Assembly: GCA_937893675.1 (NCBI GenBank)
Contig: CALBGI010000032.1
Span: 1 to 45,614 of the forward strand
Direction of reading: 5' to 3'
Source: an uncultured Blautia sp.
Lineage (GTDB): Bacteria; Bacillota; Clostridia; Lachnospirales; Lachnospiraceae
Length of the DNA: 45,614 bases
Shown here: positions 7,751 to 14,482 of the stretch, piece after piece
How positions within the stretch are numbered: position 1 is the stretch's first letter
Layout of the letters: each line of letters opens with the position of its first letter
Made by a program: the position numbers and the translations under genes
Notes under the pieces: model-generated
Seen by the model: only the letters and a program-made list of their open reading frames with translations
Databases searched by the model: none
What the model was told of the DNA's origin: nothing

Positions 7751-8405
7751 ACTTGCTTATTTTAGGGGCTTTAGTTCGCATTCCGTCTATATGTTCGAAT
7801 AAGTCATCTTTAATAGGAGCACGCATAGGATCTAGAATAAAATCGATTCCTTCGCGGCGTGCTTGTTTGGCAGCAGGAACAAAATCGCTGTCTCCAGATA
7901 TAAGAATAATCTGATCAACTTGTTTTTTGAATGCAAGTGATGTAATATCAACACCTATTCGCATATCAACACCTTTTTGCGAAACGGATAGCGAAAAATC
8001 ATTTTCGGTAAGATTCTCCATGAGTAAACTTCCATTAAGCATCTTTTTAAAAGATGCAGGCTTAATAAGGAATTGAGCCTGTTCTTCAGCTAACCGTCCA
8101 AGACGTAATGCAAATTTACGCTTGTGGCGAAGTTCATTAAAAAAGTCGGTCGCCCATTTATAATCATCAGTTTTGGATAGATCAATCTGTCGCTTTGACA
8201 AAGGGTGATAAATTTTCTTGTTAATGGGAGGACAATCATAGTAAAAAACCCTGTATAACATTGAACCGGCTTTTTCTTCTTTAATATGCCTTTTGCAATA
8301 ATTTTCCAATTCTTTAGCTCGTTCAGATGGCGACAAGTCGCCGAATAAGTTATAAGCACGTTTCCTATAAAAAGCTCCATCAATTAAAATCGCAGTTTTT
8401 ATCAT
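7749..8405 (-). CDS. NYN-domain (LabA/PIN-like) RNase-like protein
   Basis: A 218-residue protein of the NYN family, which has a PIN-like nuclease fold and usually cleaves RNA with metal-binding acidic residues. Visible acidic positions are Asp9 (AILIDG), Asp147 and Asp153 (GVDMRIGVDITSLAF), and Asp172 and Asp174 in ISGDSDFVP. All the usual ligands appear present, so it is probably active. It starts after GAGGAGGATACAA. It belongs to the leftward lysogeny arm and is likely expressed in the lysogen. A role against superinfecting phage or in RNA control is possible but unproven. It is preceded by a structured leader with its own terminator. Confidence 0.85.
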   Translation of the reverse strand: MIKTAILIDGAFYRKRAYNLFGDLSPSERAKELENYCKRHIKEEKAGSMLYRVFYYDCPPINKKIYHPLSKRQIDLSKTDDYKWATDFFNELRHKRKFALRLGRLAEEQAQFLIKPASFKKMLNGSLLMENLTENDFSLSVSQKGVDMRIGVDITSLAFKKQVDQIILISGDSDFVPAAKQARREGIDFILDPMRAPIKDDLFEHIDGMRTKAPKISK

Positions 8406-8428
8406 TTGTATCCTCCTCTAATAATTAT

Positions 8429-8551
8429 AAAAAATACCCCTAGGCTCATCGCTTCCCTTATGGTGGGAGGATTACTGCTAGGGGTATACTTTCTTGAATG
8501 TGGCCATTTAAAATGGCATTCTTTTCAGTAGTATAATCATCAAATGACGAT
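8429..8551 (-). ncRNA. Structured self-terminating leader upstream of the NYN gene
   Basis: On the minus strand, TACCCCTAG (8486-8478) pairs with CTAGGGGTA (8443-8435) and is followed by TTTTTT, a clear intrinsic terminator only 24 nt before the gene's ribosome site. Upstream, GCCATT/AATGGC and ATAATCGTCA/TGATGATTAT form two more hairpins. AATCCTCC (8473-8466) in the terminator loop is complementary to the ribosome site GGAGGATA (8416-8409). The element could be an attenuator, a riboregulator or a separate small RNA. Confidence 0.55.
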
Positions 8552-8589
8552 TATGTTATTATACTACAAGAATTTTGAAAAAAAGTCAA
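8528..8589 (-). promoter_or_regulatory. Promoter/operator of the NYN leader
   Basis: TTGACT (8589-8584) and TATAAT (8563-8558) on the minus strand, with a long 20-bp spacer. The -10 lies in one arm of a 10-bp perfect inverted repeat (GTAGTATAAT 8528-8537 with ATTATACTAC 8558-8567), which could be an operator. Confidence 0.4.
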
Positions 8590-8644
8590 TCCCCTATTGA
8601 AAATAGTAGATAAACTGATTCACATTTCTATATATTATTTTCAA

Positions 8645-8676
8645 GGTTCCCCCGGCCGGAGCCGGGGAGGAGAACC
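8645..8676. other. Very GC-rich hairpin after the DUF2442 gene
   Basis: GGTTC plus CCCCGGC (8645-8656) pairs with GCCGGGG and GAACC (8661-8676), with a 4-nt bulge AGGA. It begins 1 bp after the minus-strand DUF2442 stop. It may end that transcript, although no T-run follows, or protect the mRNA 3' end. It stands out in an AT-rich region. Confidence 0.5.
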
Positions 8677-8677
8677 C

Positions 8678-8977
8678 TTAAATTGCTATTTCTATATTGC
8701 TGTAAGGATAACTATTTTTATACATATATTCAGGAGCGCAGTCAATTTCTTCGTCCATCCATGTGACTATTCCATGAACAATCTTACAGGCATTGAATAT
8801 TTCGGGATTAGACAATGGTTCAAATGCAGAGCCAGATAGTATAGTTGCATCAAATAAACGCTGTTCTCCGGTTGAAAAAGTAAGAATCATCATCATGTCC
8901 TCTAAAGGTTTGACATCGACAATCTGAAGTTCATCTGGACATTCGCTCGCATACACAATTCCGTTCATAATAAACAT
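8678..8977 (-). CDS. DUF2442-like protein
   Basis: A 99-residue protein matching the small DUF2442 family by its pattern VxPLEDMMMILTFSTGEQRLFDATIL...FEPL...F and a C-terminal half with a conserved acidic stretch. AAGGAGG lies 6 nt before the ATG. It follows a DUF4160-type gene by 11 bp; these two families often occur as a gene pair and have been discussed as possible toxin-antitoxin partners. The biochemical role is unknown. Confidence 0.7.
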   Translation of the reverse strand: MFIMNGIVYASECPDELQIVDVKPLEDMMMILTFSTGEQRLFDATILSGSAFEPLSNPEIFNACKIVHGIVTWMDEEIDCAPEYMYKNSYPYSNIEIAI

Positions 8978-8988
8978 AGAATCCCTCC

Positions 8989-9255
8989 TTACTGTAAAGG
9001 CTTAATCTTGTCAAAATGTTCACCGCGCACAGCTTTGTTCCAGGCTGCATAAGCTTCTTCTTCGTGTAATGCCAGCCATCCTATCAGCATTCGGAATTGC
9101 TTTTGTGGCAAAGAACCTGCAAGAAGTTCGCCATCAATTCCTACAGATGCCCTGTATTCTCCGTATGTTACATGAACATGAGGTTTATTATGCTGTACGG
9201 TATCATTAAATAACATTTTTATAACCATACCTTCAAATCTACTTAATTCCGGCAT
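8989..9255 (-). CDS. DUF4160-like protein
   Basis: An 88-residue protein with the DUF4160 pattern: an N-terminal EGMVIKMLFND...KPHVHVTYGEYRASVGIDGELLAGSLP core and a C-terminal helical HEEEAYAAWNKA. The AGGAGG site lies close before the ATG. It is co-transcribed with the downstream DUF2442-like gene. Function is not established; the pairing suggests a two-component unit, perhaps toxin-antitoxin. Confidence 0.72.
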   Translation of the reverse strand: MPELSRFEGMVIKMLFNDTVQHNKPHVHVTYGEYRASVGIDGELLAGSLPQKQFRMLIGWLALHEEEAYAAWNKAVRGEHFDKIKPLQ

Positions 9256-9292
9256 AGTGCATTCCTCCTTGTGTTTATATGTTTCGGTAGTA

Positions 9293-9760
9293 TCATATCA
9301 ACTTCATCACGGCCAGCGTAGGGATAAAGTAAATCACATAATTATCTAATCTGGCAAATGTTCCATATTTACTTTTATAGCATTTCAATGCTTCTACCAG
9401 ATATTCTTCGGTCACTTCCAAAAATTCCGCAATCTCAAATTGATTCCGACATCCATTTTCATAGGCAGTAACAATTCCGGTCAGGCCAATCTGGAGGTTA
9501 TATCCGTATAATCTGGCACGGTATTCCTGTTTACGGTTCATTACATCGCTCTGATTTAAAATATCACCGCAGGAAGTGAAGTGGTGGCCGAGTTCTTCGG
9601 CCAATACGCAGGATTTTTCTGCATGTGTAGAAATATGCTTTCCTATCGCAACAGTGCCTTCATAATACAGACCTTTTATTTTAGGATTATTAAATGGATA
9701 ATCGACAACATCTATACCGTCTTTGCAGGCTTTTTCTTGTAAAACTTCGTATGTGTTCAT
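9293..9760 (-). CDS. ImmA/IrrE-like protein with altered HExxH motif
   Basis: A 155-residue protein with the ImmA/IrrE (DUF955) fold pattern. ImmA proteases cleave phage repressors and trigger induction. The motif at 55-59 reads EELGH, so the first histidine of HExxH is Glu, while an extra His60 follows. This variant is common in Clostridial phage relatives, so it may use a different ligand set. I start at the ATG at 9760, 8 nt after GGGAGG; a GTG at 9769 overlaps that site. It sits directly downstream of the repressor gene, as immA does after immR, so the repressor is its likely substrate. Confidence 0.8.
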   Translation of the reverse strand: MNTYEVLQEKACKDGIDVVDYPFNNPKIKGLYYEGTVAIGKHISTHAEKSCVLAEELGHHFTSCGDILNQSDVMNRKQEYRARLYGYNLQIGLTGIVTAYENGCRNQFEIAEFLEVTEEYLVEALKCYKSKYGTFARLDNYVIYFIPTLAVMKLI

Positions 9761-9814
9761 GGCAAACACCTCCCGCTCAAGTATATCAGCAAAGCTGTAC
9801 TATAAAAATGACAG

Positions 9815-10534
9815 CTATTTTCTTTTGCTTTTGACGTATTCTGCGAATTGCATGATTTCGTTCATTTCTTCTTCTGTATAGTCATTGCCGTCAAAATGAG
9901 CGGCAAAAGTTGTGGGAGAAGAAACTTTATAAGCATCGTAATATGCGCGTCCATCTTCAATTCCAGGTTTTGTTCCAAATTCAGAAACCAGTTTTTCATA
10001 GAGCGGCATATCAAGCTGTTGCTTCACAGAATTTTGATTTAAAAGCATTGCAATATAAGTGTCAAAATCTACATGTGAATCACTGTAATCACTTGCTTCC
10101 AAACTTCTTGAGAATAAGCATTTAAAAACATTAATTTGAGCATTGTATCTTTCTTGGAGAGGAAGAGATGTATCAGAGACAATATTTCTTCCGTTGGCCT
10201 TAATTCGTTCACGTTCTCCATAATTGGAAAAACAAAATCCATACTTTTCCTTTGCTTTTAACCATTTTGCATGTATCTGTTTGTGAGTTTCTCTATCTAA
10301 AGCAACATCGGGACAATATGAAAGACCACATTGGCTGCAGGTAGCTGTTTCACTTAAACCATAAATATAGTCAGTAGAAACATTAAAATAGTTGGCTATT
10401 TTTGAAACTATTTCTATCCCGGGGACTCTTTTTCCATTTTCATACTGACTAAGAGTATTGGAAGATATCCCCAGTATTCCCGCTAGGGCTTTTTGCTGTA
10501 TGTTATTTAATTCTCGTAATTCTCTAATTCTCAT
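9815..10534 (-). CDS. CI-like lysogeny repressor, XRE helix-turn-helix
   Basis: A 239-residue protein. The N-terminal HTH spans about 1-60 (NIQQKALAGILGISSNTLSQYENGKRVP). A cysteine cluster (Cys66, Cys69, Cys74; CSQCGLSYC) follows, then a helical C-terminal domain unlike the S24 peptidase of lambda CI. This means control by the ImmA-like neighbour is more plausible than RecA-driven self-cleavage. I start at the ATG at 10534 after GGTGGTGACATT; an upstream start at 10630 would lie inside the operators. The promoter and operator array sit directly upstream, so the gene should be autoregulated. Confidence 0.85.
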   Translation of the reverse strand: MRIRELRELNNIQQKALAGILGISSNTLSQYENGKRVPGIEIVSKIANYFNVSTDYIYGLSETATCSQCGLSYCPDVALDRETHKQIHAKWLKAKEKYGFCFSNYGERERIKANGRNIVSDTSLPLQERYNAQINVFKCLFSRSLEASDYSDSHVDFDTYIAMLLNQNSVKQQLDMPLYEKLVSEFGTKPGIEDGRAYYDAYKVSSPTTFAAHFDGNDYTEEEMNEIMQFAEYVKSKRK

Positions 10535-10561
10535 AATGTCACCACCAATCTTTTTATAAAT

Positions 10562-10590
10562 ATTATAAATCACAAAATGAGATATATCAA
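10562..10590 (-). promoter_or_regulatory. Repressor promoter (PRM-like)
   Basis: On the minus strand TTGATA (10590-10585), a 17-bp spacer and TATAAT (10567-10562). Operator 1 lies entirely in the spacer. Confidence 0.8.
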
Positions 10591-10677
10591 GTATAAAAAA
10601 ATCACAATATGAGAAAATATATATTGACAAATCACAATATGAGAAGTAATATAATAATATAAATTCTCGAAATGAGA
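10570..10677. promoter_or_regulatory. Four-copy operator array of the lysogeny switch
   Basis: Four 13-bp sites match TCWCRAWATGAGA: 10570-10582 (TCACAAAATGAGA), 10602-10614, 10632-10644 (both TCACAATATGAGA) and 10665-10677 (TCTCGAAATGAGA). The last is a perfect TTCTC-N5-GAGAA palindrome. Start-to-start spacing is 32, 30 and 33 bp, about three helical turns, so all face the same side of the DNA. Confidence 0.85.
10624..10652 (+). promoter_or_regulatory. Early rightward promoter (PR-like)
   Basis: A consensus TTGACA (10624-10629) with TAATAT (10647-10652) at 17 bp; TATAAT at 10650-10655 is an alternative. Operator 3 fills the spacer, so repressor binding would block it. Confidence 0.75.
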
Positions 10678-10693
10678 AGAAAGGAGGGCGGAG

Positions 10694-10900
10694 ATGCGAG
10701 AATACTTAAAGCAGAGAAGAAAAGAACTTGGTATGTCTCAAAAAGAAGTAGCTGACGCTATTGGAATATCCCAAAACTATTATAGCATCATTGAAAAAGG
10801 TGAAAGGCAAAAAGATATGAAAGCAACTACTTTAGTGAAATTATCAGAAGTTCTTAAAATTCCGGTAAGTAAAATGTTGGAGTATGAGCGGAATTTATGA
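10694..10900 (+). CDS. Cro-like XRE helix-turn-helix regulator
   Basis: A 68-residue, single-domain HTH protein (KELGMSQKEVADAIGISQNYYSIIEKGER at 11-39). It is divergent from the repressor and is the first gene after the PR-like promoter, the position of cro. It starts after AAGGAGGGCGGAG. It probably binds the same operators to favour the lytic path. Confidence 0.85.
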   Translation: MREYLKQRRKELGMSQKEVADAIGISQNYYSIIEKGERQKDMKATTLVKLSEVLKIPVSKMLEYERNL

Positions 10901-10960
10901 ATAGAAGAAGGCTTTTCCAGACAAATCATTAGATTATCTATTTGAAACAGAGGAAGAGAG

Positions 10961-11188
10961 GTGAGAGAAGTGACAAGAACAATCGCGGGATTAAACGATT
11001 TCGCAATGGAGCAGTTAGGTTATGACAAAGAAAAAATTTTAAAAGCTGTAAATGGATGTATTTCTGCAATGAGTGATCTGACTATTGCAGAAAGCAAAAT
11101 TGCCAGAAGGCATCTGGACTCCGTCATGAAAAAGATGTATATGCGAAGTCCAGACACGCTACTTAGAACTATTCAGCATGATTTATGA
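10961..11188 (+). CDS. Small early phage protein, unknown function
   Basis: A 75-residue protein (72 if the second GTG at 10970 is used; both lie behind a purine-rich AGAGAGG stretch). It is mainly helical and charged and has no motif I recognise. It follows the cro-like gene in the early operon. Its 3' end overlaps a convergent minus-strand gene by 20 bp, so expression of the two may interfere. Confidence 0.6.
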   Translation: MREVTRTIAGLNDFAMEQLGYDKEKILKAVNGCISAMSDLTIAESKIARRHLDSVMKKMYMRSPDTLLRTIQHDL

Positions 11189-11414
11189 TTTCGTTTTCAT
11201 GGCATACAAGGCTATATGCAAAATTATATGCCTGAACATACTGATTAGATAATGATAATACATCATCTAAAATAACATCCTCACCAATATGTAATTTCTC
11301 TGTGGGTGCAGCAGAACTTACATACGCAAGAGCAATGTTGTGGGCAGCCAGTTCGGGATTGATTGTGCGTGCTGTGCTGAGTTCCGTAGAAGTTAATCCG
11401 AAATGATTGGACAT
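11169..11414 (-). CDS. Small minus-strand protein inside the early region, unknown function
   Basis: An 81-residue protein beginning MSNHFGLTSTELSTARTINPELAAHNIALAYVSS. The AAAGGAG site is well placed, and a near-consensus promoter lies upstream, so it is a real gene despite opposing its neighbours. No known family is recognised. Being transcribed against the early operon, it may be expressed in the lysogen. Confidence 0.6.
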   Translation of the reverse strand: MSNHFGLTSTELSTARTINPELAAHNIALAYVSSAAPTEKLHIGEDVILDDVLSLSNQYVQAYNFAYSLVCHENEIINHAE

Positions 11415-11461
11415 AATAATTCTCCTTTCTTCATACTCGGCCTGGCGGGGCCTATATCCAC

Positions 11462-11490
11462 AGAATAGGAGAAATCATAGCAGAAGTCAA
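11462..11490 (-). promoter_or_regulatory. Promoter of the minus-strand gene at 11169-11414
   Basis: TTGACT (11490-11485), a 17-bp spacer and TATTCT (11467-11462) on the minus strand, about 50 bp before the ATG. Confidence 0.65.
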
Positions 11491-11516
11491 TACTACCATA
11501 TCAGGGAGGTGAGTAC

Positions 11517-11756
11517 ATGCCAACAGTATATTTAACAAAGAATCAGCAGCGTGGCAAAGCGGTTCTGAAGATCATTGCAGACTATATTTTTGAAAGCGGT
11601 GAGACGAAAAAGAGCCTCTTAAAAAGAGCGGGGTTTTCCTCCACTGCATTTTACAGCAGGATAAGGAACCCGGAGACATTCACACTGGAGGAGATTTGGC
11701 GGCTGTTTGATCTGATGAACGTGCCGCCGGAAATCCGGACAAAAGTTATTTTGTGA
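11517..11756 (+). CDS. Small HTH-like phage regulator
   Basis: A 79-residue protein with a predicted helix-turn-helix at about 25-50 (ETKKSLLKRAGFSSTAFYSRIRNPETFT). GGGAGGTGA precedes its ATG. It belongs to the early control genes. It is short and single-domain, so it probably binds DNA; the target is unknown. Confidence 0.65.
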   Translation: MPTVYLTKNQQRGKAVLKIIADYIFESGETKKSLLKRAGFSSTAFYSRIRNPETFTLEEIWRLFDLMNVPPEIRTKVIL

Positions 11757-11767
11757 GGTGAAGCAGT

Positions 11768-11926
11768 ATGAAACGTGACGTAATCATATCCGCCGTGATC
11801 GGCATCCTGGCAACGTACCTTCCATTCTTCCAATGGACGGGGACAGCGCAGCAGATCTGCGGTGCGGTATCCATGGGGATCCTGGCGTTTGTGCCAGTGT
11901 TCGCTACAGACAAAATTACCCCGTGA
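11768..11926 (+). CDS. Small membrane protein (52 aa)
   Basis: A short frame starting MKRDVIISAVIGILATYLPFF with GAGGTG before the ATG. Two hydrophobic stretches (about 5-21 and 31-47) are separated by a polar turn, suggesting a two-pass membrane protein. It follows the HTH gene by 11 bp. Function unknown; small early membrane proteins in phages sometimes act in exclusion or lysis control, but nothing here proves this. Confidence 0.6.
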   Translation: MKRDVIISAVIGILATYLPFFQWTGTAQQICGAVSMGILAFVPVFATDKITP

Positions 11927-11963
11927 GCGGCAACTCAACGGGGCAAAAGAAAAATAATATACA

Positions 11964-11978
11964 ACCCTATTATAGGGT
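11964..11978. promoter_or_regulatory. Perfect 15-bp palindrome
   Basis: ACCCTAT-T-ATAGGGT lies in the gap between two small genes, 18 bp before the next ribosome site. It could be an operator or an mRNA hairpin. Confidence 0.35.
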
Positions 11979-11996
11979 GGAACAGGAGAAAATGCA

Positions 11997-12140
11997 ATGG
12001 GCAATTCAAAGGAGCCGGTTGTCTGGATTATACGGTTTGTGGACGGCACTATGGCCAGCGTTTTCGGCGCAAGGGAAAAGGCAGTGGAGATAGCGGAAGC
12101 CAGGAAGGAGGACTATGGCGGCGGATATGTCATTGTATAA
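11997..12140 (+). CDS. Small early phage protein (47 aa)
   Basis: A short frame starting MGNSKEPVVWIIRFVDG, with AGGAGA 7 nt upstream, ending GGGYVIV. Charged, no membrane segment, no recognised motif. Its start, spacing and position just before the yqaJ-recT genes are typical of the many tiny accessory genes of Clostridial prophages. Confidence 0.55.
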   Translation: MGNSKEPVVWIIRFVDGTMASVFGAREKAVEIAEARKEDYGGGYVIV

Positions 12141-12169
12141 AAACCAGAATCGAAGGAAGGGGATACATA

Positions 12170-13111
12170 ATGAAATTAAATAAACTTATTTCTACAAACG
12201 GAATGGACTATGAGACATGGCTGCAGTATCGAAAGAAAGGTATCGGGGGTTCTGATGCCGGGAGTATCTGTGGGGTGAATCCGTATGCTACAGCGATTTC
12301 AGTATTTATTGATAAGACACAGCCGCAGGTGGGAGAGAGGGAAGATAACGAAGCCATGCGGCAGGGACGCGACCTGGAGGAATATGTAGCAAGACGTTTT
12401 TCGGAAGAAACTGGAAAGAAGGTCCGCAGGGCAAATTCTATATTTTATCAGGAAGAGAATCCGTTCATGCTGGCAAATGTGGATCGTTTGATTGTCGGAG
12501 AAAATGCAGGTCTGGAATGCAAAACAGCTTCAGCATATTCTGCAGATAAATGGAAGGATGGACATATTCCTGAATCTTACGAGATCCAATGCCATCATTA
12601 TATGGCGGTGACTGGCGCGGATGCATGGTATATTGCTTGCGTAGTGTTGGGAAGAGAGTTTATCTGGCATAAGATTGAACGGGATGAGGAGACAATCCAG
12701 ATGCTGACACAGATAGAGACAGACTTCTGGCATAACAATGTTCTGGCGGATAAGATGCCGGAACCGGACGGGAGCAAGGCAGCGGAGGAACTTCTCTCGA
12801 AATATTATGGATCATCAGAGCCGGAAAAAGCTATTTCATTGGTCGGTTTTGATGAAAAGCTGAAACGCAGGGCGGAGATCAGCGAGTTGCAGGATAAGCT
12901 GGAAAAAGAAAAGAAGCAGATAGAACAGGAAGTAAAGGTTTATATGGAAGATGCCGAGAAAGCAGATTCGGACAGGTTTTCCGTGTCCTGGAAGTCAATT
13001 ACATCGAGCAGAGTTGATTCTAAAAAGCTGAAAGCAGTGTATCCGGATGTTTACAAAGAATGTGTCAAAGAGGCTGAGAGCAGACGATTTACCGTAAAAG
13101 AGATTGCATAG
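12170..13111 (+). CDS. YqaJ-type viral recombinase (exonuclease)
   Basis: A 313-residue lambda-exonuclease-fold protein. The N-terminal RKKGIGGSDAGSICGVNPY block (21-39) and the nuclease core ending in LECKTA (about 115-120) are the family's hallmarks, with Glu and Lys of ECK as catalytic residues. A helical, lysine- and glutamate-rich C-terminus follows. It makes 3' overhangs for the RecT annealase encoded 11 bp downstream, giving a Red-like recombination pair for phage replication. Confidence 0.9.
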   Translation: MKLNKLISTNGMDYETWLQYRKKGIGGSDAGSICGVNPYATAISVFIDKTQPQVGEREDNEAMRQGRDLEEYVARRFSEETGKKVRRANSIFYQEENPFMLANVDRLIVGENAGLECKTASAYSADKWKDGHIPESYEIQCHHYMAVTGADAWYIACVVLGREFIWHKIERDEETIQMLTQIETDFWHNNVLADKMPEPDGSKAAEELLSKYYGSSEPEKAISLVGFDEKLKRRAEISELQDKLEKEKKQIEQEVKVYMEDAEKADSDRFSVSWKSITSSRVDSKKLKAVYPDVYKECVKEAESRRFTVKEIA

Positions 13112-13122
13112 GAGGAGCGGAA

Positions 13123-13953
13123 ATGGGAGTAAAAGATGCTTTAGCAGAGAAAACAGAGGGCAAAGGAGCTGTAAAGCTCACGAAATCAATGAGTATCGCA
13201 GACATGATCAAGGCCATGGAGCCGGAAATAAAGAAAGCGCTGCCGCAGGTAATTACACCGGAGAGGTTTACCAGAATGGCGCTGTCGGCACTGAATACGA
13301 CACCTAAACTGGCCGAATGCAGCCAGATGTCGTTCCTCGGAGCGCTGATGAACGCTGCGCAGCTTGGCCTGGAACCAAATACACCACTTGGACAGGCGTA
13401 TCTGATACCATACCGGAATAAAGGGAAGCTGGAATGCCAGTTCCAGATAGGTTATAAGGGTCTGATAGATATGGTGTACCGGAATGACAGCATACAGACG
13501 GTGCAGGCGCAGTGTGTATATGAAAATGATGTGTTTGAATATGAGCTTGGGCTGGAGCCAAAACTGGTGCATAAACCGGCGGTAAAAGACAGAGGGGAGC
13601 TGCTCCTTGTCTATGCCCTTTGGAAGGCTAAAAATGACGGATACGGGTTCGAGGTTATGAGTAAAGAAGATATTGATCTGCACGCCCGGAAATTCAGCCA
13701 GAGCTTTGGAAGTAGCTTCAGTCCATGGAAAACAAATTACGAGGAAATGGCAAAGAAAACAGTCATCAAGAAGTGCCTGAAATATGCGCCTCTGAAATCG
13801 GACTTTGTGATGCAGCTTTCCAATGATGAGAGTGTGAAGTCGGAGATCAGTGTAGATATGTCGGAAGTGGTAAACGAGCAGGAAAATACGATTGATGCTG
13901 ATTATAAGGAAGTGGCCGAAGAAGAGGAAACAGCTGACGGCCTGATAAGCTAG
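13123..13953 (+). CDS. recT: RecT-family single-strand annealing protein
   Basis: A 276-residue protein with the RecT signature LGLEPNTPLGQAYLIPYRNK (about 86-105) and FQIGYKGLIDMVYRN, and a C-terminal acidic tail. It anneals complementary strands exposed by the YqaJ exonuclease. The GGAGGAGCGGAA site lies in the short gap after yqaJ. Both are needed together, so co-transcription is expected. Confidence 0.95.
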   Translation: MGVKDALAEKTEGKGAVKLTKSMSIADMIKAMEPEIKKALPQVITPERFTRMALSALNTTPKLAECSQMSFLGALMNAAQLGLEPNTPLGQAYLIPYRNKGKLECQFQIGYKGLIDMVYRNDSIQTVQAQCVYENDVFEYELGLEPKLVHKPAVKDRGELLLVYALWKAKNDGYGFEVMSKEDIDLHARKFSQSFGSSFSPWKTNYEEMAKKTVIKKCLKYAPLKSDFVMQLSNDESVKSEISVDMSEVVNEQENTIDADYKEVAEEEETADGLIS

Positions 13954-13990
13954 GGTGCTCTAAAAGCTATCATATATCACAAATACACAA

Positions 13991-14024
13991 GCCCGTCCGC
14001 ATAAGATAAAACTTCCGGACGGGC
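13991..14024. other. Intergenic hairpin before rusA
   Basis: GCCCGTCCG (13991-13999) pairs perfectly with CGGACGGGC (14016-14024). No T-run follows and the rusA ribosome site starts right after, so it may tune rusA translation or mRNA processing. Confidence 0.5.
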
Positions 14025-14043
14025 GGAAAGGAGTGCCAAGGAC

Positions 14044-14478
14044 ATGGACGCAGTATGTTTTACAGTACCGGGAAAGCCGCAAGGGAAAGCCCGTGCCAGG
14101 ACGTTTTATAATCCAAAAACAAAAGGCATGAGCAGCATGACACCGGAAAAGACAGTGCTGTATGAGAACCTGGTATCCACCTGTTACCTGCAGGAAGCAG
14201 GGGAAGGGTGCTTCCCAGATGGTGCGTACCTTAAGGTATGGATCCAGGCATTTTTTGAGATCCCCAAAAGCAGCACAAAGGCAAGGAAGAACGCTATGAT
14301 GGAGGGAAAAATCCTTCCAGACAAAAAGCCGGATATAGATAATATCGCAAAAGCAGTATTGGATGCGTTGAACGGTGTGGCTTATAGGGATGATACCCAG
14401 GTGGTAGAGCTGCAGATGCGAAAGAAATACAGCGACAGACCACGTCTGGAGATTTGTATCGAAAAATTGGAGGTATGA
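14044..14478 (+). CDS. rusA: RusA-family Holliday junction resolvase
   Basis: A 144-residue endonuclease resolving branched DNA from recombination or replication. The acidic active-site set is visible in KPDIDNIAKAVLDALNGVAYRDDTQV: Asp97, Asp99, Asp107 and Asp116/117. Full length for the family. It follows yqaJ and recT, completing the recombination set. Confidence 0.92.
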   Translation: MDAVCFTVPGKPQGKARARTFYNPKTKGMSSMTPEKTVLYENLVSTCYLQEAGEGCFPDGAYLKVWIQAFFEIPKSSTKARKNAMMEGKILPDKKPDIDNIAKAVLDALNGVAYRDDTQVVELQMRKKYSDRPRLEICIEKLEV

Positions 14479-14482
14479 CCAA

